This document shows, in pieces, positions 1 to 7,576 of a stretch of 13,234 nucleotides of DNA (positions are counted from its first letter, which is position 1; each line of letters begins with the position of its first letter). Position numbers and translations under genes: made by a program. The stretch comes from Candidatus Tectimicrobiota bacterium (GTDB lineage Bacteria > UBA8248). Under the pieces are notes generated by a model. The model did no database searches. It was not told where the DNA came from and worked only from the letters and a program-made list of their open reading frames with translations. The stretch lies in the NCBI GenBank assembly GCA_016184445.1, contig JACPCT010000089.1:1-13234 (forward strand), given 5' to 3'.

Positions 1-508
1 CCTCCTCATCCCCGCCCTGGGGCGCATCCGCGCCGCGGTGCCGGACGCCCGGCTTGTCCTGGCGGGGCGGGGGCCCGAGCGCGGCGCGCTGGAGCGGCTG
101 GCGGGGGAGCTGGGCCTCTCGGGCGCCGTCACCTTCGCCGGCTTCGTGCCCGAGGAGCGGCTGCCGGGCTACTACCAGGCGGCGGACCTCTTCGTCCTCC
201 CCACGCGCTCCCTCGAGGGCTTCGGGATGGCCACCGTGGAGTCCCTGGCCTGCGGCACCCCGGTGGTGGGGACGCCCGAGGGCGCCACGCCGGAGATCCT
301 GCGGCCCCTGGACGAGGGCCTGCTCGCGGAGGAGGCCTCGGAGGGCGCCATCGCCCAGGCGTGCGTCCGGTGGCTGGCCCGCCCCGGGGAGATGCCGGCC
401 GTGCGGCGCCGGTGCCGGGAGTACGCCGAGCGGAACTATTCCTGGGAAAGGACGGGGCCGGCGCTCGAAGCGCTCTACGAAAGAGTGATCGGCGCGGCGC
501 GGCGGTGA
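1..508 (+). CDS. Glycosyltransferase family 4, C-terminal part (5' end outside window)
   Basis: This is the C-terminal nucleotide-sugar-binding half of a GT-B fold glycosyltransferase. The frame is open from base 2, so the N-terminal acceptor domain lies upstream of the window. Visible family features are the ARLVLAGRGPE strand-loop, the GFVPEERLPGYYQAADLFVLP stretch ending the first half of the Rossmann domain, and the EX7E motif (glutamates encoded at 215 and 239, reading EGFGMATVE) followed by ACGTPVVGTPEGATPE. In GT4 retaining enzymes this motif contacts the donor sugar nucleotide. It presumably adds a hexose to a lipid-linked glycan at the cytoplasmic membrane; donor and acceptor cannot be read from sequence. 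Its stop overlaps the next gene's GTG by 4 bp, so the two are probably translationally coupled. The family call is firm and the substrate unknown. Confidence 0.9.
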   Translation, partial: LLIPALGRIRAAVPDARLVLAGRGPERGALERLAGELGLSGAVTFAGFVPEERLPGYYQAADLFVLPTRSLEGFGMATVESLACGTPVVGTPEGATPEILRPLDEGLLAEEASEGAIAQACVRWLARPGEMPAVRRRCREYAERNYSWERTGPALEALYERVIGAARR

Positions 509-1668
509 GCGGCTTGCGCGTCCTCGTCATCTCCCACGCCTACGCCGCGCCTATCAACCGGGGCAAGCTCCACGCCCTCGCCCGGCGGCCCGGCCTCGAG
601 GTGTCGCTCCTGGCGCCCCGGCGCTGGCGGGAGGGCGGGCGGGACTACGTCACCGCGGCGGGCGAGGAGCGGGGGGTGCGGGTCTTCGCGGGGGATGTGA
701 TGTTCCCGGGGCGGGTGGGGGGGCACTTCTACCGGGACGGCCTGTGGAGGGCGCTGCGCGCGGCGCGCCCCGAGGTGATCCACCTGGAGGAGGAGCCCTG
801 GAGCCTGGCGGCGGGCCAGGTGCTGGCGGCGGCCATGTTCTGGCGGCCCCGGCCGGCCCTCGCGGTGTTCTCCTGGGAGAACCTCGATCTCCGCTTCCGG
901 TGGCCCATCCGGGCCATCGAGCAGGCCGCGCTGCGGCGGGCGGACGTCCTGATCGCCGGGGGCCGGACGGCGCGCGAGCGGCTCATCCGCCTGGGCGCGG
1001 ACCCCGGGCGGGTGGAGGTCTTGCCCCAGTTCGGCCTGGACCCCGCCTTGTTCCGCCCGCCGGGGCCGGGCGAGGGCCCGGGCGTCTTCACGGCGGGCTT
1101 CGTGGGCCGCCTCGTGCCCGGCAAGGGGGCGGACCTCCTGGTGGAGGCCCTGGGCGGGCTGGATGGGGAGTGGCGGGCGCTCGTCGTGGGGGACGGCCCC
1201 TTGCGGCCGGCGCTGGAGGCCCGGGCGGCCTCGGCCGGGATCGCGGGGCGGGTGGAGTTCACCGGCTGGGTGGCGCACGAGGAGGTCCCCCCCCTTCTGA
1301 GGCGGATGAGCGCGCTGGCGGTTCCCTCCCGCACGACGCCCCTTTGGGCCGAGCAGTTCGGCCACGTCCTCATCGAGGGGATGAGCAGCGGGGCGGTGCC
1401 CGTGGGCTCGAGCTCGGGGGAGATACCGCACGTGATCGGCGGGGAGGGCCTCGTCTTCCCCGAGGGTGAGGCCCCCGCCCTCCGGGAGGCGCTCCGCCGG
1501 CTGCGCGATGAGCCGGGCCTGCGGGATCGCCTGGCCGGGGCCGGGCGGGCGCGCGTCCTGCGGGAGTTCAGCTGGGAGGCGCTGGCCGGGCGCACTTGCG
1601 CCCTTTACGAGCGGGCCCTCCGCGGGCGGGCGCCGGCGGATCGGCGAAGCGGAGGGAGCGGACGGTGA
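505..1668 (+). CDS. Glycosyltransferase family 4 (GT-B fold)
   Basis: This encodes a retaining glycosyltransferase of about 387 residues. I place the start at GTG 505, which overlaps the previous stop (GTGA). It gives VSGLRVLVISHAYAAP, the usual beta-strand opening of a GT-B N-terminal domain; the longer in-frame extension only re-reads the upstream gene in another frame. The C-terminal domain carries GFVGRLVPGKGADLLVEAL (about residues 195-215), a VEFTGWV strand, and an EX7E pair at Glu283 and Glu291 (EQFGHVLIE) followed by SSGAVPVGSSSGEIPHV. The N-terminal HLEEEPW segment resembles enzymes that modify lipid-linked oligosaccharides. It sits between another GT4 and a flippase, which argues for repeat-unit assembly on a polyprenyl carrier on the cytoplasmic face. 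The specific sugar is unknown. No strong Shine-Dalgarno precedes it, consistent with coupling. Confidence 0.88.
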   Translation: MSGLRVLVISHAYAAPINRGKLHALARRPGLEVSLLAPRRWREGGRDYVTAAGEERGVRVFAGDVMFPGRVGGHFYRDGLWRALRAARPEVIHLEEEPWSLAAGQVLAAAMFWRPRPALAVFSWENLDLRFRWPIRAIEQAALRRADVLIAGGRTARERLIRLGADPGRVEVLPQFGLDPALFRPPGPGEGPGVFTAGFVGRLVPGKGADLLVEALGGLDGEWRALVVGDGPLRPALEARAASAGIAGRVEFTGWVAHEEVPPLLRRMSALAVPSRTTPLWAEQFGHVLIEGMSSGAVPVGSSSGEIPHVIGGEGLVFPEGEAPALREALRRLRDEPGLRDRLAGAGRARVLREFSWEALAGRTCALYERALRGRAPADRRSGGSGR

Positions 1669-3146
1669 GCCGCCTGGGCGCCGCCGCGCGCACCTCGGCC
1701 TGGGTGCTCCTCGGGAAGGGGGCCGAGCGCGTCACCCGGCTGGCGGTGATCGTCGTCCTCGCCCGCCTGCTCGACCCGCGGGGCTTCGGGGCCTACTCCG
1801 TCGCCTTCGCCTTCGCCGAGCTCTTCGCCGTCTTCACCGACCTGGGGCTGAACGCCGTCCTCGTCCGCGAGCTGGCGAAGGACCGGGACGGGGCCCCGCG
1901 CCTGCTGGGGGCGGGCGTCGTCCTCAAGCTCATCTTCTCGATCCTGAGCTTCGCCGCCGCCTGGGCGGCGGCCTTCCTGGCGCTGGCCCCGGGCGAGCTG
2001 CGCGCCTCGGCCCTCGCCGCCACCTTCGCGCTCTTCCTCTCCTTCCGGGTGGCGTCGCTGCGGTGGGTGTTCGAGGCGCCCTTCGAGGCGGGGCTGCGGA
2101 TGGGCGCGCCGGTCGCCATCGGGCTGGCGAGCGAGCTGCTCTCGGCGGCCTGCCTGCTGGGGGCGGCCTGGGCGGGGTGGCCGCTGCCCGCCCTCATCGG
2201 GGCGCAGCTCGCGGCGCTCCTGCCGGGCTGCCTCCTCCTCGCCGGGCGGGCGGCGGCGGAGGTGCGCCCCCGCCTGACGTTCGACCCCGCGCTCTGGGGG
2301 AGGCTCCTGCGGGCGGCCCTCCCGGTCGGGGCGGCGAACCTCTTTCTCATCGCCTATTCGCGCACCGACATCCTGATGCTCCAGTGGCTGGCGGACACCA
2401 CCGCCGTGGGCATGTACGCGGCCGCCTTCAAGCTCACGGGCTCGCTGGACGTCATCCCGCTCGCCCTCGCCACCCCGCTCCTGCCCCTCCTCGCCGCCGC
2501 CTTCGCCGGGGGAGGGAGGGAAGAGGCCGGGCGGCTCTACCGGGGGGCGGTGACGCTGGCCTGCGCGATGGCGGTCCCGGTGGCCGCGGGGGGTACCGTC
2601 CTCGCGGCCGAGATCACCCGGGCGGTCTACGGGGCCGGCTATGCGCCCTCGGCGGGGGCGCTGCGGGTCCTCGCGTGGGCGGCGGTCTTCCACTTCGCCC
2701 TCTATGTGATGACGACCGCCGCCCTGGCGGCGGGCCGGGAGAAGCTCTTCACGGCGTACGCCGGCCTCCTCGCCCTCCTGAACGTGGCGCTCGACGCCCT
2801 GCTCATCCCGCCCTTCGGCTTCCTGGGGGCGAGCTGGGCGACCTTCCTGGCGGAGGGGTTCCTGCTGGCGGCGGGGGCGGCGGTCCTGAGGCGGGAGCTG
2901 GGGCTCCCGGAGGGCCGGGCCCTCGCCGGGGCTCTCGGGGCCGGGGCGGCCGTGGCCGCCCTCCTGGCCTGGCTGCCCCTCCCCCTCTGGGGCCGCCTGG
3001 CGGGGGCCGCCCTTCTTTATGCGGGCTGGCTGTGGGGGGGGAGGGTGCTCCCGCCGGAGATCCTGCGGATGGTGAGGGCCTCGGTTTCGCGGGGGCCGTT
3101 TTCCCCCGGACATGGCGGAGGACCGGGAGCGGGCGGGCCGGTATAA
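1665..3146 (+). CDS. Wzx-type polysaccharide flippase (MOP superfamily membrane protein)
   Basis: This is a polytopic inner-membrane protein of about 493 residues that likely flips a polyprenyl-linked oligosaccharide to the periplasm. The N-terminus shows the hallmark order of this family: an amphipathic ARTSAWVLLGKGAERV helix, a hydrophobic stretch, LARLLDPRGFGAYSVAFAF, then FTDLGLNAVLVRELAKD. Roughly twelve or more hydrophobic alanine/leucine-rich segments follow to about residue 475, with charged loops between them. An ANLFLIAYSRTDILMLQW segment begins the second half, as expected for a two-lobed transporter. Start chosen at GTG 1665, which overlaps the upstream stop by 4 bp and has GGAGG at 1651-1655, nine bases away. 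The short tail SRGPFSPGHGGGPGAGG is low-complexity. Its position among glycosyltransferases supports an O-antigen or exopolysaccharide Wzx role. A related lipid exporter is the only real alternative. Confidence 0.87.
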   Translation: MSRLGAAARTSAWVLLGKGAERVTRLAVIVVLARLLDPRGFGAYSVAFAFAELFAVFTDLGLNAVLVRELAKDRDGAPRLLGAGVVLKLIFSILSFAAAWAAAFLALAPGELRASALAATFALFLSFRVASLRWVFEAPFEAGLRMGAPVAIGLASELLSAACLLGAAWAGWPLPALIGAQLAALLPGCLLLAGRAAAEVRPRLTFDPALWGRLLRAALPVGAANLFLIAYSRTDILMLQWLADTTAVGMYAAAFKLTGSLDVIPLALATPLLPLLAAAFAGGGREEAGRLYRGAVTLACAMAVPVAAGGTVLAAEITRAVYGAGYAPSAGALRVLAWAAVFHFALYVMTTAALAAGREKLFTAYAGLLALLNVALDALLIPPFGFLGASWATFLAEGFLLAAGAAVLRRELGLPEGRALAGALGAGAAVAALLAWLPLPLWGRLAGAALLYAGWLWGGRVLPPEILRMVRASVSRGPFSPGHGGGPGAGGPV

Positions 3147-3147
3147 T
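3142..3147 (+). promoter_or_regulatory. Candidate sigma-70 -10 box (TATAAT) overlapping the flippase stop codon
   Basis: A perfect TATAAT lies in otherwise very GC-rich DNA, 40 bases before the likely ATG (3187) of the GT9 gene. It includes the TAA stop of the flippase. I see no convincing TTGACA-like -35 at 16-18 bp spacing, so an internal promoter is possible but unproven. Confidence 0.35.
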
Positions 3148-3186
3148 GGGCCCGGAGACCGCCCGGGACACGGGGACCATGCGAAC

Positions 3187-4524
3187 ATGCTGAGCCGCCG
3201 GCTCGCCTATATCCGCAGGGGTGCGGAGCGCGTTCACGCCGGAGGGGGACCGGACATCCTCCCGCCTCGCACCCCGCCCTTCGAGGGATTGCTGGACCTG
3301 CCGGGGCGCCTGCCTCCCCCGGAAGGTCCGCCGCCCGCCGGGCGGGAGGAGAAGCCCCCGCGCCCCTACGCCTACCGGGAGCCCTGGGTGCGCAGGGCGG
3401 TGGGGCTGGTGGACGCGGTGGGGGGGCGTCTCCTCGCCCGGAGGCGCGAGCGGCCCGCCGGGATCCGGCGGGTGCTCCTGCTGCGGCCCGACCATCTCGG
3501 GGACGTGATCTTCGCCCTCCCGGCGATCGAGGCCCTGCGCCGGGCGCTCCCCGAGGCCCGGATCGACCTCCTCGTGGGGCCCTGGTCGCGGCCCCTCTTC
3601 CCCCCGGGCGCGGGAGAGGGGATGGAGTTCCTCTTCTTCGACGCCCCCTGGCTCGCCCGCCCCCCCCGCGCGCGCCTCGGGCTGCGGGGCGCCCTCTCCC
3701 TGGCGCGGCGGCTGCGCCAGCGGGCGCGCGAGACGGGCGGAGCCTACGACCTGGCGGTCGACCTGCGGGGGGACTTCCGCCTCATCCTCGCGGCCCGCCT
3801 GGCGGGGGCGCGCTACCTGGCCGGGCGGGGCATCACGGGGCTCGGCTTCCTCCTGGACGCGGAGGGCCGGGAGGTGCCCGGGCGCCACCAGGTGGAGGGC
3901 AACCTCGCCCTGCTCGAGGCGGCCGGCTTCGGCCCCTTGGAGACCGTGAACCCCTCGATCGCCCTCTCCGGCGAGGAGGTCGAGGCGGGCCGCGCCGTGC
4001 TCCGCGCCCACGGGGCGGCGAACGCCAAGCTGGTGGTGGGGGTGCATCCGGGGGCCGGGACGGCGACCAAGCGCTGGGCGCCGGAGAAGTTCGCCGCCCT
4101 GATCACCCGCATCGCCGCGGAGCTTCCCGCCCGGGTACTCCTCCTCGGCGGGCCCGGCGACCGGCCCGCCGCCGACGCCGTGCTGGCCGCCATGGGGGAG
4201 GCGCGCTCCTCCCGCCGGATGGCGGACCTGTGCGGGGCGCTTCCCACCCTGCGGGCCTTCATGGGGGTGGCCCGGGCGTGCCACCTCTTCGTGGGGAACG
4301 ACTCGGGGCCCTCCCACATCGCGGCGGCGCTGGGGGTTCCGGTCCTCTGTCTCTTCAGCGGGACGAACGACCCGGCCGAATGGGGCCCCCGGGGCGGAGC
4401 CGTGGTGATCCTCCGCAGGCGCATCGAGTGCGAGGGGTGCGGCCTCGCCGAGTGCGGCCACCACTCCTGCATGGTCCAGCTCGATGTCGAGGCGGTCTTC
4501 CAGGCGGTGCGGAGATGCGTATAG
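3187..4524 (+). CDS. Glycosyltransferase family 9 (ADP-heptose:LPS heptosyltransferase-like) with N-terminal extension
   Basis: This encodes a protein of about 445 residues. The catalytic GT-B enzyme begins only near residue 95 with RRVLLLRPDHLGDVIFALPA (RPDHLGD at 100-106), which in the family is normally the extreme N-terminus. The second domain has GVHPGAGTATKRWAPEKF (His287 region) and GNDSGPSHIAAALGVPVLCLF (Asp372, His377), the diagnostic GT9 donor-site motifs. A C-terminal cysteine cluster (CEGCGLAECGHHSC) is seen in many GT9 proteins. It probably transfers a heptose or similar sugar to LPS core or another glycan on the inner membrane. The roughly 95-residue leader is basic, then proline-rich, then amphipathic (REPWVRRAVGLVDAVGGRLL), and may be a membrane-association element. 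ATG 3187 is preferred, with GGGGA at 3172-3176; ATG 3112 would overlap the flippase. The next gene overlaps its end by 10 bp. Confidence 0.88.
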   Translation: MLSRRLAYIRRGAERVHAGGGPDILPPRTPPFEGLLDLPGRLPPPEGPPPAGREEKPPRPYAYREPWVRRAVGLVDAVGGRLLARRRERPAGIRRVLLLRPDHLGDVIFALPAIEALRRALPEARIDLLVGPWSRPLFPPGAGEGMEFLFFDAPWLARPPRARLGLRGALSLARRLRQRARETGGAYDLAVDLRGDFRLILAARLAGARYLAGRGITGLGFLLDAEGREVPGRHQVEGNLALLEAAGFGPLETVNPSIALSGEEVEAGRAVLRAHGAANAKLVVGVHPGAGTATKRWAPEKFAALITRIAAELPARVLLLGGPGDRPAADAVLAAMGEARSSRRMADLCGALPTLRAFMGVARACHLFVGNDSGPSHIAAALGVPVLCLFSGTNDPAEWGPRGGAVVILRRRIECEGCGLAECGHHSCMVQLDVEAVFQAVRRCV

Positions 4525-5627
4525 GCATCGACGGCCGCATGCTTTTCATGAGCGGGATCGGCACCTACCTCCGGAACCTCCTGGCGGGGCTGGCGCGGCT
4601 GGACGCGGCGGGCGAGTACGTCCTCTTCCTCCGCCCGGCCGACCGGGAGCGCTTCGCGGCGCCGGGGGCGAACTTCCGGATCGTGACGGCGGACGCCGAG
4701 CCCTACTCGCTGGCCGAGCAGACGCTCCTGCCGCGGCTGGCCCGGCGCGAGGGGCTGGACCTCATCCACCACCCGCACTACTTCACCCCCTGGTTCGGGC
4801 GCACCCCCATGGTGGCGACCGTCCACGACCTCATCCACCAGCTCCTCCCCGAGATGTTCCGCCTCCGGGCAGTGTCGTGGCTCGCCTGGGCCGTCGCCTG
4901 GCGGACGGCGTCCCGGGCGCGGCTGGTGCTCACCGTCTCGGAGCACACCCGGCACGATCTCGTCTTCCGCCTGGGGGGCCCCGCCGCGAAGGGGCGGGTG
5001 ACCTACAACGCCCTGCCGCCGGGGTGGGGGGAGGGCCCCGCGCCTCCCCTGCTTCCGGCCGTGGAGGCCCTGGGCGGGGCCCCCTTCTTCTTCTATGCGG
5101 GGAACCACAAGCGCCACAAGAACCTCCCCCTCCTCATCGAGGCGTTCGATTGGCTCAGGCGCCAGGAGGGGGGGAGGGGCGCCCGCCTCGTGCTGACCGG
5201 GGCGCGGGATGACCTCGATTCCGAGCTGCGCCGGCGGGGGCTGGGCGGGGAGGTGGTCTTCCTGGGTGAGGTGCCGAACGCGGCGCTCGAGGGGGTCTAC
5301 CGGGCGGCGCGGGCGCTGGTCTTCCCGTCCCGCTACGAGGGCTTCGGCCTCCCGCCCCTCGAGGCGATGGGCTGCGGCGTGCCGCCCATCGTCTCGGACG
5401 CGGCCTCGCTTCCCGAGGTGGTGGGGGAGGCGGGCGTCATCGTTCCCGTGGGAAAGGCGCAGCCGCTGGGGGAGGCGATGCTGCGCCTCCTCGCCGACGA
5501 CCGTCTGCACGGAGAGCTCTCGGCCAGGGCGCGGGAGCGGGCCCGGCGCTTCTCCTGGCGGGCGCTCGCCGAGGGGACCCTCCAGGTGTACCGGGAGGCC
5601 GCCGCGGGGGCGGGAGGCCGGCCGTGA
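4515..5627 (+). CDS. Glycosyltransferase family 4 (mannosyltransferase-like)
   Basis: This is a complete GT-B retaining glycosyltransferase of about 370 residues. The N-terminus MRIGIDGRMLFMSGIGTYLRNLL has the glycine-rich acceptor-domain loop typical of GT4 enzymes annotated as mannosyl- or rhamnosyltransferases. HHPHYFTPW and MVATVHDLIHQLLPEMF follow, then LTVSEHTRHDL. The donor domain has FFYAGNHKRHKNLPLLIEAF, the EX7E glutamates at 275 and 283 (EGFGLPPLE), and GCGVPPIVSDAASLPEVVGEAG. ATG 4515 lies 10 bp inside the preceding gene. GGAG directly abuts it, which is too close to be a good ribosome site, so coupling to the upstream gene is likely. It ends with a GTGA overlap into the methyltransferase. 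The mannose assignment rests on general resemblance only; the fold and mechanism class are secure. Confidence 0.88.
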   Translation: MRIGIDGRMLFMSGIGTYLRNLLAGLARLDAAGEYVLFLRPADRERFAAPGANFRIVTADAEPYSLAEQTLLPRLARREGLDLIHHPHYFTPWFGRTPMVATVHDLIHQLLPEMFRLRAVSWLAWAVAWRTASRARLVLTVSEHTRHDLVFRLGGPAAKGRVTYNALPPGWGEGPAPPLLPAVEALGGAPFFFYAGNHKRHKNLPLLIEAFDWLRRQEGGRGARLVLTGARDDLDSELRRRGLGGEVVFLGEVPNAALEGVYRAARALVFPSRYEGFGLPPLEAMGCGVPPIVSDAASLPEVVGEAGVIVPVGKAQPLGEAMLRLLADDRLHGELSARARERARRFSWRALAEGTLQVYREAAAGAGGRP

Positions 5628-6388
5628 CGGGCGGGGAGCGGCTGCGCCGCGAGCGCGAGTTCCACGAGCGGCGGAGCGGGGAGCGCTCGGGGCGGCTCTC
5701 CGGCGCCGACCTCCGCTTCGAGGATTCGGTCTACCTCGATCACGAGACATGGGTGCGGGACACCTTCGCCCTGCTGGGCGACCTCCGGGGCAAGCGCGTG
5801 CTCGACTACGGGGCGGGGGAGGGGCTGAGCAGCGTCGTCCTCGCCCGCCGGGGGGCGCGGGTGGTCTCCTTCGACGTGGCCTCCGGCAACGTCCGCCTCG
5901 CCGCCCGGCGCGCGGCGGCGAACGGGGTGCCCCTCCACCTCGCCCAGATGGCGGGGGAGGCGCTGGCCTTCCGCGACGGGGCGTTCGACGCCGTCTACGG
6001 GAACGCCATCCTCCACCACGTGAACCTGGAGCGGGCCGGGGCCGAGCTCAGGCGCGTGCTGCGGCCGGGCGGGGTGGCCGTCTTCAGCGAGCCCTGGGGG
6101 GAGAACCCCCTGCTCGAGTTCGTGCGCCGGCGCGTGCCCTACCGGGGGAAGGACCGCACCCCGGACGAGCGGCCCCTCGGGCTCGCGGACGTGGCCCGGC
6201 TCCGGGCCCAGCTGCCCCTGGCCGAGGTGCGGGGCTACCAGCTCCTCTCGATGATCCGGCGGCAGGTGCGCTGGCGGCCGCTGATTTCATTCCTGCAGAG
6301 CGCGGACGCGCTGCTGCTCGGCCTCTTCCCGGGGCTTTGGCGCTGGTGCCGCTACGCCGTCATCATCCTCCGCAAGGAGGGCGCCTGA
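5624..6388 (+). CDS. Class I SAM-dependent methyltransferase
   Basis: This is a cytoplasmic methyltransferase of about 254 residues. Motif I is GKRVLDYGAGEGLSSVVLA (VLDYGAGEG at residues 59-67). The acidic end of strand 2 is VVSFDVASGNV, the post-motif segment MAGEALAFRDGAFDAVYGN runs to about residue 127, and HHVNLERAGAELRRVLRPGG is the usual helix and strand before the substrate lobe. These are the S-adenosylmethionine-binding signatures of the UbiE/Methyltransf_11 type. The C-terminus, from about residue 215, is hydrophobic and aromatic (ALLLGLFPGLWRWCRYAVIIL), suggesting membrane contact with a lipid-linked substrate. GTG 5624 is chosen because it forms the GTGA overlap with the GT4 stop. 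Lying between two glycosyltransferases, it most likely O-methylates a sugar of the glycan, possibly capping it. The acceptor is not determined, and a quinone-type substrate is less likely here. Confidence 0.87.
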   Translation: MTGGERLRREREFHERRSGERSGRLSGADLRFEDSVYLDHETWVRDTFALLGDLRGKRVLDYGAGEGLSSVVLARRGARVVSFDVASGNVRLAARRAAANGVPLHLAQMAGEALAFRDGAFDAVYGNAILHHVNLERAGAELRRVLRPGGVAVFSEPWGENPLLEFVRRRVPYRGKDRTPDERPLGLADVARLRAQLPLAEVRGYQLLSMIRRQVRWRPLISFLQSADALLLGLFPGLWRWCRYAVIILRKEGA

Positions 6389-7575
6389 TGCGGGTGGCCA
6401 TCGTCCACGACTGGCTGACGGGGATGCGGGGGGGCGAGAAGTGCCTCGAGGTCTTCTGCGAGATCTTCCCGGAGGCGGACCTCTTCACCCTCGTGCACCT
6501 GCCGGGCTCGGTCTCGCCCGTCATCGAGGGGAGGCGGGTGGCGACGAGCTTCCTCCAGCACGTCCCCGGGGTGGCGCGGCGCTACCGGCACCTGCTCCCC
6601 CTCATGCCCGCCGCGGTGCGGCTGCTGGGCCTGGGGGGCTACGACTTCATCCTCTCGAGCAGCCACTGCGTGGCCAAGGCGGCGCGGGGCCGCCCGGGCG
6701 CCTACCACCTGTGCTATTGCTACACCCCGATGCGCTACGCCTGGGACGCTTATGAGGCGTACTTCGGCGGGGACCGCCTCCGTGGCCCGGCGCGGTGGAT
6801 CGTCCCGCGGGTGATGGAGCGCCTGCGCCGCTGGGACGCCCGGACGAGCGCCGGGGTGGATGAGTTCATCGCCATCAGCCACACCGTGGCGGGCCGCATC
6901 CGCCGCTGCTACGGGCGGGAGGCGGAGGTGATCTATCCTCCGGTGGACGCCGAGCGCTTCCGCCCCGCGGGAGGGCCGGGGGACTATTATCTTCTCGTCT
7001 CGGCCTTCGCGCCCTACAAGCGGGTGGACCTGGCGGTCGAGGCCTTCAGCCGCCTGGGGCGGCCCCTCAAGGTGGCGGGGACGGGCCAGGACTTCGAGCG
7101 GGTGCGGGCGCTGGGGGGCCCGGGCGTGGAGTTCCTCGGCTGGCAGGATGACGCGGCCCTGGCCCGCCTCTACGCCGGGTGCCGGGCCTTCGTCTTCCCG
7201 GGGGAGGAGGACTTCGGCATCACCCCCCTCGAGGCCCAGGCCTGCGGGCGGCCCGTCATCGCCTATGGGGCCGGGGGGGCGCTCGAGACCGTGGTGGGGC
7301 TGAACGCGGCGGAGGTCTCTTATCCCCCCGGCTTCCAGCCTCCCGCCGGGGAGGAGCCGACGGGGCTCTTCTTCACCCGGCCGGACGCCGAGGGCCTCGC
7401 CCGGGCGGTCTTGCGCTTCGAGGCGGAGGAGGCGAAATTCCGGCCCGAGGCCGCCCGCCGCCAGGCCCTGCGCTTCGGCCGGGAGCGGTTCAAGGAGGAG
7501 GCGCGCCGGCGCTTCATGGAAGGCTTCGAGCGCCATCAGGAGAAGACGGCGGCCCGGCGGGCGGGGGACCGGTAG
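6388..7575 (+). CDS. Glycosyltransferase family 4 (WbaZ-like)
   Basis: This encodes a glycosyltransferase of about 395 residues. It opens with MRVAIVHDWLTGMRGGEKCL, characteristic of the WbaZ-type GT4 subgroup used in O-antigen and exopolysaccharide assembly. Further subgroup marks are SSSHCVAKAAR, CYCYTPMRYAWD, EFIAISHTVAGRIRRCYGRE and VIYPPVDAERF. The donor domain contains YYLLVSAFAPYKRVDLAVEAF, VEFLGWQDD, and the EX7E pair Glu274/Glu282 (EDFGITPLE) followed by ACGRPVIAYGAGGALETVVG. The start is well fixed: ATG 6388 sits in a TGATG junction with AAGGAGG at 6374-6380, seven bases upstream, the best ribosome site in this operon. One base separates its stop from the next ATG. It likely acts on a polyprenyl-linked intermediate at the inner membrane. 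The sugar donor is not decidable from sequence. Confidence 0.9.
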   Translation: MRVAIVHDWLTGMRGGEKCLEVFCEIFPEADLFTLVHLPGSVSPVIEGRRVATSFLQHVPGVARRYRHLLPLMPAAVRLLGLGGYDFILSSSHCVAKAARGRPGAYHLCYCYTPMRYAWDAYEAYFGGDRLRGPARWIVPRVMERLRRWDARTSAGVDEFIAISHTVAGRIRRCYGREAEVIYPPVDAERFRPAGGPGDYYLLVSAFAPYKRVDLAVEAFSRLGRPLKVAGTGQDFERVRALGGPGVEFLGWQDDAALARLYAGCRAFVFPGEEDFGITPLEAQACGRPVIAYGAGGALETVVGLNAAEVSYPPGFQPPAGEEPTGLFFTRPDAEGLARAVLRFEAEEAKFRPEAARRQALRFGRERFKEEARRRFMEGFERHQEKTAARRAGDR

Positions 7576-7576
7576 C

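Noticed and set aside
2803..5750. Long reverse-strand open frames (553 and 645 codons) opposite the GT9 and GT4 genes
   Set aside because: Low-complexity Pro/Gly/Arg-rich shadows of high-GC coding sequence, with no recognisable domain.
5209..6387. In-frame upstream extension giving a 788-codon frame for the fourth GT4
   Set aside because: The added part is an Arg/Gly/Pro-rich out-of-frame reading of the previous genes. ATG 6388 has an ideal ribosome site and the family N-terminus.
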